Below the pieces are notes generated by a model that worked only from the letters and a program-made list of their open reading frames with translations, had not been told where the DNA came from and searched no databases. A stretch of 14,305 nucleotides of DNA from Baffinella frigidus (taxonomy: Eukaryota; Cryptophyceae; Cryptomonadales; Baffinellaceae), in contig MU646590.1 of assembly GCA_026770585.1 (NCBI GenBank), positions 27,899 through 42,203 of the forward strand, read 5' to 3'. The translations under genes and the position numbers were made by a program. Shown here one piece after another: positions 7,463 to 13,701 of this stretch. How positions within the stretch are numbered: the stretch's first letter is position 1; every line of letters begins with the position of its first letter.

Positions 7463-8335
7463 ATGAGTGATCCAAAAGTCTATGCGCCTGAACACGAGCC
7501 CGCCTCGGTACAGAGCCATGCCACACCTGGCACCCCTGGGCCGCCCAAGGCCCTCTAGCTCTGCCTCAGCGCGGTGTGACACCAACACGTTGTAGTGTTG
7601 TAGCGCGGAAGTGACGTCCAGCGGTTGCTCGCAGAAACAAGTGGACGGGCCCGACGGGATGGACGGGGGATCTGGGAACAGCCGGCCTGAGACGGGCGCC
7701 AGCCATCTCTCGGAGGCCAGGTTTCGAACCCTGTTCCCTAAACCCTAAACCCTAAACCCCAAAACCTAAACCCGTAACCCTAAACCCTGAACCCTGACCC
7801 CTAAATCCCAAACCCCAAACCCTAAACCCTGAACCCTAAACCCCAAACGCTAAACCGTGAACGGTGAAGCAGGGGGGGTACGGGGATGCAGCGGCGCGCG
7901 GAGGTGTTGAGCATCATGCGGAGACGGGAGCTGCTCATGTCGAATCCCTCCTCCCTGCACCCTACACCCTCAACCCTGAAACCCTCCACCCTACACTCTT
8001 CACCCTTCACCCTTGACCCTTCACCCTTGACCCTTCACCCTTGACCCTTATCCCTCAACCCTCAACCCTCAAACCCTCAACCATTACACCCTACACCCTA
8101 ACCCCCAAACCCTAAACCTTCACCCCCCCCCCCCCAAATCCTAAACCCTGAAACCCTAAACCCTACCCTCCTAAACCCTACACCCCACACCCTCAACCCC
8201 GCACCCTACACCAGGTCGCAGCACGGCGGGGGGATAGCAGTGATGGAGGAGGGGGGGTATGGCGCCGTCGGGCAGCACGGGGGCGCGGGGGGGGTGGCGC
8301 GCGTTGTCATGATGAGCGACGACGTCGACTTCAAG
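7463..8335 (+). CDS. Putative multi-exon gene, family not recognised
   Basis: Proposed exons: 7463-7507 (starts MSDPKVYAPEHEPAS, preceded by a pyrimidine-rich tract and CTAG), 7635-7720 (KQVDGPDGMDGG...ASHLSEA), 7873-7938 (GGTGMQRRAEVLSIMRRREL) and 8215-8335 (...VMEEGGYGAVGQHGG... ending VVMMSDDVDFK). All junctions are GT-AG and phases agree at all three introns. Introns 2 and 3 are almost entirely telomere-like CCCTAAA-type repeats. The donor of the third exon (AT/GTCGAA) is weak, and the region between 7720 and 8215 also has an open frame on the other strand. The donor at 8336 (AAG/GTGCGA) implies further exons downstream, not identified with confidence. No domain recognised; the model is inference from open frames, codon bias and phase. 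Confidence 0.42.
7554..7570 (+). repeat. Solo terminus of element family A
   Basis: ctagctctgcctca is identical to the family A terminal repeat but no A body follows. It is a remnant, or an excision footprint, inside the first proposed intron of the gene at 7463-8335. Confidence 0.6.
7727..7858. repeat. Telomere-like array (CCCTAAA sense), intron of the plus-strand gene
   Basis: CCCTAAACCCTAAACCC and CCCTGAACCC, CCCCAAACCC variants read on the plus strand. It starts a few bases after a predicted donor (AG/GTTTCG at 7721) and ends just before a predicted acceptor (AAGCAG near 7872). Confidence 0.9.
7950..8212. repeat. Second telomere-like array, intron of the plus-strand gene
   Basis: CCCTTCACCCTTGACCCTT higher-order units (about 7988-8050), then CCCTCAACCCTC, CCCTAAACCC and a 13-C run. 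Runs directly into a predicted acceptor CTACACCAG at 8214. Confidence 0.9.
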
Positions 8336-8870
8336 GTGCGACCGCGTGCCCCCGGATCAAGTATGGATTTCCTTTCTTGTCGTACGTCCTTCTAAACATC
8401 GTTTCTAGCCCCCTGGAGTGTACGTCCCGCCCTCTGGATTCAACTTGTTTTACACCGTTTTTCTGGCGTGGCGGATGTGTACCAAAGGGCTTCGTTTCCC
8501 GACGCCCTATTGGTACACACCGCAAGTTTGATTGGCTCAACTATCAAAATTCTTCACTTCGGAGGACGTGTGGTTCTCACTTGCCTCGCTTTCTCGCAAC
8601 AGCACCTCTTACATATTTCCGGTGCTTTTTCCGGACCGAGATTCCCACGACCGTTGAAATTGTACTCCCAAGAATGTTTCTGGTAGTGAGCCTGCCTCAT
8701 ATTTTGTATCGCGCGGGTACGAAACCTGCATGCCAATCGAAAGTCGTGGTACTGTCTTCGGTTCTGTCGACAGTCGTGTGTATCTCCCTTTTCATACATC
8801 TAAATATCTTGAATGAATTAATTAATATTATCAATTCGCAAGATGCTCTTTTCTGACTACGGATAGACCC
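8336..8870. other. Unassigned region with a 159-codon open frame
   Basis: After the predicted donor at 8336, composition falls toward AT-rich. A plus-strand frame (8377-8856) stays open but is Cys/Ser/Leu-rich with no recognisable motif, and it crosses a small hairpin (8473-8521: ggatgtgtaccaaagggc pairs with gccctattggtacacacc). I treat it as non-coding or decayed insertion. Confidence 0.4.
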
Positions 8871-9195
8871 GGCGGGGATGTTTGCGAGTGGACGAGACTT
8901 GAGTGAAACGCAGCAGGGAGGAGTGTTTCAGAGAAGTCACTTTCTCTGTACTTCACAGGAGGATTGTTACAGAGGAGTCACTTTCCCGAAATCGGACAGC
9001 TGAGTGGGACTAGATACAGCTTGTCTCGAAACGAGAAGTCGAGATCTGAGGCTGGCCGGTCAGCCCCCCCACGGACCCTCCTAATGCCCTCATTCAGCCG
9101 CAGGCAGGCCTGATGATGGGAGGCGTGCAGCATTCAAGCGTGGCCTCACGGCCGCACTTGTCATAGGGGTGCCTCGGTGCTATGGCAAAGCTGTC
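8871..9195. repeat. Non-coding stretch with an imperfect 40-bp tandem repeat
   Basis: ggaggagtgtttcagagaag... (from about 8917) recurs as ggaggattgttacagaggag... (from about 8958), both followed by tcactttc. I see no gene in the rest of this interval. Confidence 0.6.
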
Positions 9196-9216
9196 GCGAG
9201 GCTATCCGTACGAACA

Positions 9217-9396
9217 CCACACGAGGCTATCCGTACGAACAGAATAAAAGGACATTTTTAAAATTATGGGGGAATGATCACGTTTCCGCTCGCTCAGCGG
9301 ACGGAAACGTGATCATTTGCTGACTTTTGGCGTGTTTCCTGGGCAATAATCCAATAATTGACTTATGAATCTGTTCGTACGGATAACCTCGTGTGG
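9217..9396. mobile_element. TIR element G with central 16-bp perfect hairpin
   Basis: Ends ccacacgaggctatccgtac... and ...gtacggataacctcgtgtgg form an inverted repeat of about 26 bp. A second partial copy of the left end (gcgaggctatccgtacgaac, 9196-9215) lies just outside. At the centre aatgatcacgtttccg (9273-9288) pairs perfectly with cggaaacgtgatcatt (9302-9317). No coding capacity and no clear target duplication. Confidence 0.75.
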
Positions 9397-9422
9397 AAGT
9401 CGAGGCTCGACAGATCTGTCGT

Positions 9423-9528
9423 ACCACCAACCCTCACGGGACGTCCAAACCGTCAATTCGGCGGGTCTGTCCGGGTCAATGTGCGGTCCCGAATTCGACG
9501 ATGTGGTCGTCTCGTGAGGGTTGGTGGT
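9423..9528. repeat. Foldback element H
   Basis: accaccaaccctcacggg... pairs with ...ctcgtgagggttggtggt over about 45 bp, continuing through ccgtcaattcgg and ccgaattcgacg with gaps. Single copy in the window. It begins 26 bp after the end of G. Confidence 0.75.
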
Positions 9529-9651
9529 CATCTGCGTATGTCTCGGCAGGGGGAGCCACGGGAGGCGCGGACACCCTTCCCCGGGGATTCTCGGCCGGCG
9601 ACGTCCGTCCGGTGGGGGTTGGACACTGCGTCGTCGTGGGGCGGAACAGGT

Positions 9652-9791
9652 TAATCTCCATACACGTAATAATTAATTGCTTTTGGCAACGAAAATTACT
9701 ACACGATTTGCTCATAAAAGTAATAGTAAAGCGTTGGTGTAGTAAATTTCGTTGCGCCAAAAGCAATTAATTAATGCTTTTGTGGAGATGA
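9652..9791. mobile_element. MITE-like element D2 (140 bp), target duplication AGGT
   Basis: The element starts TAATCTCCATACACG and ends GTGGAGATGA. The arms pair through attaattgcttttgg, then the shared D core ggcaacgaaaattactacac and gtgtagtaaatttcgttgc. Flanked exactly by AGGT (9648-9651 and 9792-9795). Because AG/GT is the minimal splice junction, exact splicing from the left GT to the right AG would restore the pre-insertion sequence; this is an inference. Confidence 0.88.
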
Positions 9792-9795
9792 AGGT

Positions 9796-10036
9796 GTCTG
9801 TGGCCTACCCACGTAGCAGCGCCCGAGTTCCATCTCCCCCGCATTTCCGGGGATCATTTTAAGCCCCTTACCCGGAAATGACTTGCACGTTGTACCAGAA
9901 CCGTTTAGATGGACACATCATCCAAGGCCCCGGTGACACATCATCGAAGGCCCCGGTGGCTGCTAAGTGGCTCGTCCAATGCAGTTGCTGGATACCCTGA
10001 ATTGCCCTGCGTGCATGGCTGAAAACCAGAAGCGGA
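9796..10036. repeat. Non-coding stretch with a 23-bp tandem repeat and a C-type apex remnant
   Basis: gacacatcat[cg]caaggccccggt-type units at 9912-9934 and 9935-9957 are tandem with one change. Just upstream, ttgtaccagaaccgtttaga (about 9892-9911) resembles the apex of foldback C2 (12484-12503), so it may be a decayed element. A small hairpin (catttccgggg ... cccggaaatg) lies near 9842-9880. No gene seen. Confidence 0.6.
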
Positions 10037-10039
10037 GTG

Positions 10040-10230
10040 CAGCCCACCTACCCTAACACAGGCTACCGTAACACATGCTTACCCTCCACACATACGCCTT
10101 CGGCCGGCCCCCGATTTCCCCCTGCAAGGAAGTATGCCTCAAGGGTGGACACCATAACGCATACCTACCCTCCACACATACTCAATCAGTCCGGCCCCGA
10201 CGGGAATGTGTTAGGGTAAGTACGTGGCAG
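10040..10230. mobile_element. TIR element F2, second copy of F
   Basis: Nearly identical to 6971-7162 over about 170 bp, starting cagcccacctaccctaacac. The right terminus is altered (taagtacgtggcag instead of tatgtggactgta), so the terminal repeat is degraded in this copy. Confidence 0.85.
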
Positions 10231-10237
10231 ACTTTGG

Positions 10238-10374
10238 TAGCGCTGCCTCGATCCGGTTCACCGACTATCCTCAAGTTGACATTCTGGGTGTGCGGTACAC
10301 ATCTGTCAACTTTGGAGCGGGGAAGAGGCTGGGCCCACCAAGCTGGTGAGCGCAAAAAGACTGAGATAGAGGTA
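10238..10374 (+). mobile_element. Palindromic element A3
   Basis: Starts tagcgctgcctcg, contains ggttcaccgactatcctcaa, gttgaca...tgtcaac and the palindrome ccaccaagctggtg, and ends gatagaggta. It follows F2 directly and is followed by a CT microsatellite. No exact target duplication seen. Confidence 0.75.
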
Positions 10375-10383
10375 GACATTGAA

Positions 10384-10411
10384 TCTCTCTCTCTCTCTCC
10401 CTCCCTCCCTC

Positions 10412-10460
<49 letters not shown>
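10384..10460. repeat. CT microsatellite
   Basis: Almost pure (CT)n/(CCCT)n for about 75 bp, with gagagagaag beyond it. Open frames over it are artefacts. Confidence 0.95.
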
Positions 10461-10461
<1 letters not shown>

Positions 10462-10576
10462 AGAGAAGGTGTAGGATCTTAGACAGCTTCACCTGGCAGC
10501 AAGCCCGTCTTTGTTGGCGAACAACAGCGGGGAGTTGTCATTATTTACCGTAAGCGGACTATTCCTCTACAGTACA

Positions 10577-10601
10577 GTCAACTCCGACGGCTGGAGTAAC
10601 T
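10577..10601 (+). repeat. 25-bp direct repeat at the E2 insertion site (partner 10862-10886)
   Basis: gtcaactccgacggctggag followed by TAACT occurs at both places. At the first copy it is interrupted after AACT by E2 and then continues gcgtggggggtcgt; at the second it continues uninterrupted as gagtggggggttgt. The second is therefore the paralogous empty site for E2. Confidence 0.85.
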
Positions 10602-10745
10602 TCATCCCGGAAGATCACTGAATCAGTTCCCTAATTAGCGTTTTCATTTAATTAGGCGGTCTAATTAAATTTACTATGCCCTATCTAGTTTCTCCTATTC
10701 AATCTCCTATTGAAAAGGAACTGATTCAGTTATCTTTCGAGATGA
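10602..10745. mobile_element. MITE-like element E2 (144 bp), target duplication AACT
   Basis: The element starts TCATCCCGGAAGATCACTG and ends CAGTTATCTTTCGAGATGA. Flanked exactly by AACT (10598-10601 and 10746-10749). Inverted relative to E1, which has the same length. Inner blocks ctaattagcg and caataggag are shared with E1. An unoccupied paralogue lies at 10862-10900. Confidence 0.9.
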
Positions 10746-11016
10746 AACTGCGTGGGGGGTCGTCACACACCCGCCGGACGATGGGCCATCGTGCTCACAC
10801 AGTCGAGCCTTCCTTCCCCGTAACATTCTTCATCGCACACGGTATATCCCTGCACAGTCAAGTCAACTCCGACGGCTGGAGTAACTGAGTGGGGGGTTGT
10901 GTGGGTTGTTGAGTGGTGGGTTGTGTGACGACAGGGGGGGAGACACCTGGCACGTCCACGACGGGAGGACGACCAGAGACGGGCAAGTCCGAGGCCAACT
11001 ACGCCCGGGTCTGCTC

Positions 11017-11194
11017 CCACGCGACGATGGCCTGCTTATCAAATCCCTCTGTTTTGAACGCCGACTCGCCTTCAATCGCCCACAAATCTGACACCTTATC
11101 CGGATTCCGGATTACAATACTTTTAGACGTGCAGGAATAATAGCAAGACTCAACAAAAACACACCTGTTTGATACGCAGGCCATCGTCGCGTGG
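11017..11194. repeat. TIR element J
   Basis: ccacgcgacgatggcctgc[t]tatcaaa and its reverse complement tttgatacgcaggccatcgt... form ends of about 27 bp, 178 bp overall. The interior is AT-richer, with a catch of direct repeats (ccggattccggatta). The frame through the left end (SHATMACLSN) is repeated in the opposite strand's frame because of the palindrome, not because of a gene. No target duplication seen. Confidence 0.65.
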
Positions 11195-11299
11195 TCCACT
11201 CCTCGCCGCTGAGACTCGCAACCTGACTTCCCAAGAATGCCCCGGGATTCGCGCGGGTGATGATTTGATTTGGTTTCTGTCCGGGTAGGGCAACTGAGG

Positions 11300-11545
11300 A
11301 CCATGTTGTGTGCCAGCATTTGAGCCGGTCCTTGGGCGGGTTTATCTCAAAAGGGATTTTTAAATTCGTTTTCTTAAGTCAACCCCCCTTCAAATTTGTC
11401 AACTTATGCGCAGAGAAAAGAATAAGTTGACAAATTTGTACAGGAATTGACTTAAGAAAACGAATTTTAAAATCCCTTTTCTGAGATAAGGGTTGAGCCA
11501 CGCGGGTCCGTGGGTGGTCTGCGAGTGGTGAATGGCAGGGGCACC
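11300..11545. repeat. Inverted duplicate of 12142-12235, interrupted by K2
   Basis: The flanks of K2 (11300-11341 and 11494-11545), taken together, match the reverse complement of 12142-12235 almost perfectly (ccatgttgtgtgccagcatt ... gcgagtggtgaa). The right part also carries a 33-bp tandem repeat (tgcgagtggtgaatggcagg..., 11520-11586). Confidence 0.9.
11342..11489. mobile_element. MITE-like foldback element K2, target duplication GGGT
   Basis: The element starts TTATCTCAAAAGGG and ends CCCTTTTCTGAGATAA, with long complementary arms and apex gcgcagagaaaag. Flanked exactly by GGGT (11338-11341 and 11490-11493). The inverted paralogue of the locus has one copy of the target (ACCC at 12194-12197) and no element, which proves the boundaries. 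Confidence 0.95.
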
Positions 11546-11707
11546 GGTCGGTTGCGAGTGGTGAAGGGGCAGGGGCACCGGTCGGTTGCGAGTGAGGGGC
11601 GCGGGTGTGGGAAGGTGGCGGTGGGGTTGACATGGTGGGCTGCGAGGTTGGTGGGGCGTGGACGTGTGATGGCCTCGCCGCTGCCGTACTCCTAGGACGG
11701 TGCGTGT

Positions 11708-11815
11708 TAATAGGGTAACGTCCTGAAAACCGGGTAGTTAGGCCTACGGTATTGCCCACGGTAGGCCGTAGGGCCCCTAGGACCTGATGTTTCGTAGGAC
11801 CCCCCCTAGGCCCCC
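11708..11815. mobile_element. Element B2, left half only
   Basis: Starts TAATAGGGTAACGTCCTG and carries the full B left arm (gggtagttaggcctacggta ...), but the right arm breaks off after cgtaggacccc...taggccccc and runs into a CT/CA microsatellite. A truncated copy. Confidence 0.85.
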
Positions 11816-11908
11816 ACTCTCTCTCTCTCACGCACACGCACTCTCTCTCTCTCTCACACACACTCTCTCCCTCTCTCTCACTCACACACACTCTCTCTCA
11901 CACACACT
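11816..11908. repeat. CT/CACA microsatellite
   Basis: Alternating (CT)n and (CA)n blocks immediately after the broken B2 end and before a predicted 3' splice site (GGACAG at 11914), for which it could act as the pyrimidine tract. Confidence 0.9.
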
Positions 11909-11914
11909 GGACAG

Positions 11915-11990
11915 GTTATGGCATCGCTGATGCCGGCGGGGGACGCAGCCTACTTCGAGACAGATGACATGTTCGACTGCTCCAAGAACG
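11915..11990 (+). CDS. Putative internal exon, function unknown
   Basis: Between acceptor GGACAG and donor G/GTCATT is a 76-nt open block reading VMASLMPAGDAAYFETDDMF and then DCSKN, with GC3-biased codons unlike the surrounding repeats. It starts in phase 0 and ends in phase 1. That is compatible with joining the exon ending at 8335 upstream and the exon at 13294 downstream, but the distances are large and I cannot prove one gene. A pyrimidine-rich T/C tract (12006-12055) follows. Confidence 0.4.
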
Positions 11991-12141
11991 GTCATTTGCC
12001 CCTCCGTTTTTTCTTTTTTCTTTTTTCTTTTTCTTTTTTTCTTTTTTTCTTTTTATTCGTATACCCCTCCCTCCATCCGCCCGTCCAATCCCCGACCAAC
12101 CGACCATCGCCGCGCGTCCACGTCCTTGCCACTGTGGCAAG

Positions 12142-12235
12142 GACGCCCCTGCTCTTCACCACTCGCAGACCACCCACGGACCCGCGTGGCTCAACCCGCC
12201 CAAGGACCGGCTCAAATGCTGGCACACAACATGGT
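12142..12235 (-). repeat. Inverted duplicate of the K2 locus without K2 (empty site)
   Basis: Reverse complement of 11300-11341 joined to 11490-11545. The target GGGT appears once here (as ACCC, 12194-12197). Adjacent is a short palindrome ccttgccac/gtggcaagg (12122-12140). Confidence 0.9.
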
Positions 12236-12418
12236 GATCAAACTGGGATTCCGAGCCCACATCGTGCACCACATTGCTACAGGCGGTAAACGCCTACCGC
12301 CACATGAAAACAAAGTTGACACTGGGTGGTGGGCGGCTCACATAGTTAACACCAGGTGGGGGGCATACCTGGCGCAGGGCTAATCTTGATTCCGACAGCG
12401 GGTTTTGGGGGGGCTTGA
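12236..12418. other. Non-coding stretch, start of a dispersed repeat
   Basis: No gene seen. Contains cgcagggctaatcttgattc (12373-12392), the first of several copies of a CAG/RGCTGATCTCGAT-type block, and two gttgacactgggtgg / gttaacaccaggtgg phrases. Confidence 0.5.
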
Positions 12419-12594
12419 TAGAGCGCTTGCGGGAAAACTTGTCGGATTTTAACGAGATTTGTTTTCAGAATTTCAGAGAATTTGTACCAAAATCATTTAG
12501 ATGGACCGGTTTCATGTCACGTCCTGGTACAAAAGTTCTGAATTTCTGAAAACACTTCTCATGAAATGCGACAAGTTTTCCCGCAAGCGCTCTA
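12419..12594. mobile_element. Foldback element C2 (176 bp), TA-flanked
   Basis: tagagcgcttgcgggaaaac pairs with gttttcccgcaagcgctcta. The arms continue through acttgtcg, gttttcagaatttcaga and ttgtaccaa. The apex carries tttagatggacc (12496-12507). Same terminal TAGAGCG as C1, but the arms otherwise differ. Confidence 0.85.
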
Positions 12595-12662
12595 CGGCAT
12601 CCTTGGGGCGCGCGTAGAGTCACTCTCCCGACCATTCGCGTCGCCCCTGCTCACTCACACCT

Positions 12663-12829
12663 TCATAGGCCAACGTCCTGAAAAGGGGGTAGTTAGGCAT
12701 ACGGTATTGCCTAGGACCTCCTACCGTAGGCCGAGGGACCCTAGGACCAAAAAGTCTCGGCCTACGGTAGGAGGTCCTAGGCAATCCCGTAGGCCTAACT
12801 ACCCCATTTTCAGGCCGGTTACCCTATTA
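12663..12829. mobile_element. MITE-like foldback element B3, target duplication ACCT
   Basis: The element starts TCATAGGCCAACGTCCTG and ends CAGGCCGGTTACCCTATTA. Arms through gggtagttaggcatacggta and cctaggacctcctaccgtag are near-perfect complements. Flanked exactly by ACCT (12659-12662 and 12830-12833). Very similar to B4, so a recent amplification. Confidence 0.92.
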
Positions 12830-12841
12830 ACCTCCTCCTAG

Positions 12842-13200
12842 CGCAGAGCTGATCTCGAATCCCATGGCGAGTTCCCGGGCGTCTGGTCCCTCCCCGATGC
12901 GTGAAACGAATTCACATCGGAGGGGGGTCCTAAGAAGCCTCCGGCGGCCCCTGCGGGGGGCTTGCTGCGCTAATCAAGCACGACCCGAATCCCGGTCGAC
13001 CCCTGCCGGGGGCTTCCCGGGCGTCTGGTCCCTCCCCGATGTGTCAAACGAATTCACACCGGAGGGGGACCTAACAAGCCTTGCTACCCCCCCCTCGCGC
13101 GTAGAGTGCACACTAGCTACCGTTCGCGTGGCCCTTCTGCTCACACATGCCTCCCTGTGTCGCAGAGCTGATCTCGATTCCGACGGACACACACCAGGAG
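12842..13200. repeat. Duplicated block with CAG/AGCTGATCTCGA and palindromic units
   Basis: gcgtctggtccctccccgat recurs (12879-12898 and 13022-13041), with the rest of a ~55-bp unit ending ggaggggg. Each unit contains a small hairpin (ctccccgatgtg / cacaccggag). gcgcagagctgatctcgaat (12841-12860) recurs as gtcgcagagctgatctcgat near 13158-13177. Sequence around 12606-12660 (gcgcgtagagtcac...) is echoed at 13097-13140. No complete gene seen; gagctgatctcgattccgac up to CAGGAG/GTATGT (13164-13201) could be a short exon. Confidence 0.6.
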
Positions 13201-13293
13201 GTATGTGTGTGTGCTGATCTCTGTGTGTGTGCTGCCTTTGGCGTGTGCTGCTCTGTGCATGAGTGCTGATCTCGACCCCGGTCTCGATGGCAG

Positions 13294-13397
13294 GGCTGAT
13301 CTCGATCCCGATGGCCGCGTACTCGGAGGATGCGGGCAACGGCCCCGCTCTCAAGATCCTCTGGGCTCAGTACAACCGCGTCTCGTGGGTCCCTGAG
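13294..13397 (+). CDS. Putative internal exon, function unknown
   Basis: Between acceptor ATGGCAG (13293) and donor GAG/GTGCTT (13398) is a 104-nt open block: LISIPMAAYSEDAGNGPALK then ILWAQYNRVSWVPE. It is GC3-biased and looks coding. It begins with two bases of a split codon (phase 1) and ends in phase 0. ATG at 13311 could alternatively be a start codon. Its last ~45 bp are duplicated at 13702-13748, where the donor is mutated. Element A4 follows the donor. Confidence 0.45.
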
Positions 13398-13402
13398 GTG
13401 CT

Positions 13403-13545
13403 TCTCACCGACTATTCCCACTTCTTCTCACGGACTATTCCTCACCGACTATTCCAAAGTTGACATGCTGCGTTTGCGGTACACATCTGGCAACTTTGCA
13501 GCCGAAAAGAGCCCGTGCCCACCAAAACGGTGAGCTCAAATAGAC
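13403..13545 (+). mobile_element. Palindromic element A4, left end replaced by short tandem repeats
   Basis: Three copies of ctcac[cg]gactattcc (13406-13452) precede the A body: aaagttgacatgctgcgttt, then ctggcaactttg (pairing with the former), agcccg and accaaaacggtgagctc. The terminal repeats are lost or diverged. Begins within a few bases of the predicted exon donor at 13398. Confidence 0.7.
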
Positions 13546-13560
13546 CCGACGATCATGATT

Positions 13561-13701
13561 TCATAGGAAAAGGGTTTCAATTTGAAACTTTCTGGCAATG
13601 AAATTTACTACACAGAATGAGGTTTACTATTAATATTAAAGCATTCGTGTAGTAATTTTCATTGAATCCAATGGTTTTGAATTAAAACCGTTTCCGCATT
13701 A
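13561..13701. mobile_element. MITE-like element D3 (141 bp), target duplication GATT
   Basis: The element starts TCATAGGAAAAGGGTTTC and ends AAAACCGTTTCCGCATTA. The arms pair imperfectly (caatttgaaac / gttttgaattaaaacc). The core ggcaatgaaatttactacac / gtgtagtaattttcattg is shared with D1 and D2. Flanked exactly by GATT (13557-13560 and 13702-13705). The right flank is the start of the duplicated exon fragment. Confidence 0.88.

Noticed and set aside
7727-8212. True chromosome-end telomere
   Set aside because: Arrays are degenerate, interstitial, and sit between open blocks; no terminal homogeneous run.
8377-8856. 159-codon plus-strand open frame
   Set aside because: No recognisable domain, composition drifts to AT-rich, crosses a hairpin, and an overlapping frame is open on the other strand as well. 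Could be a decayed insertion, not supported as a gene.
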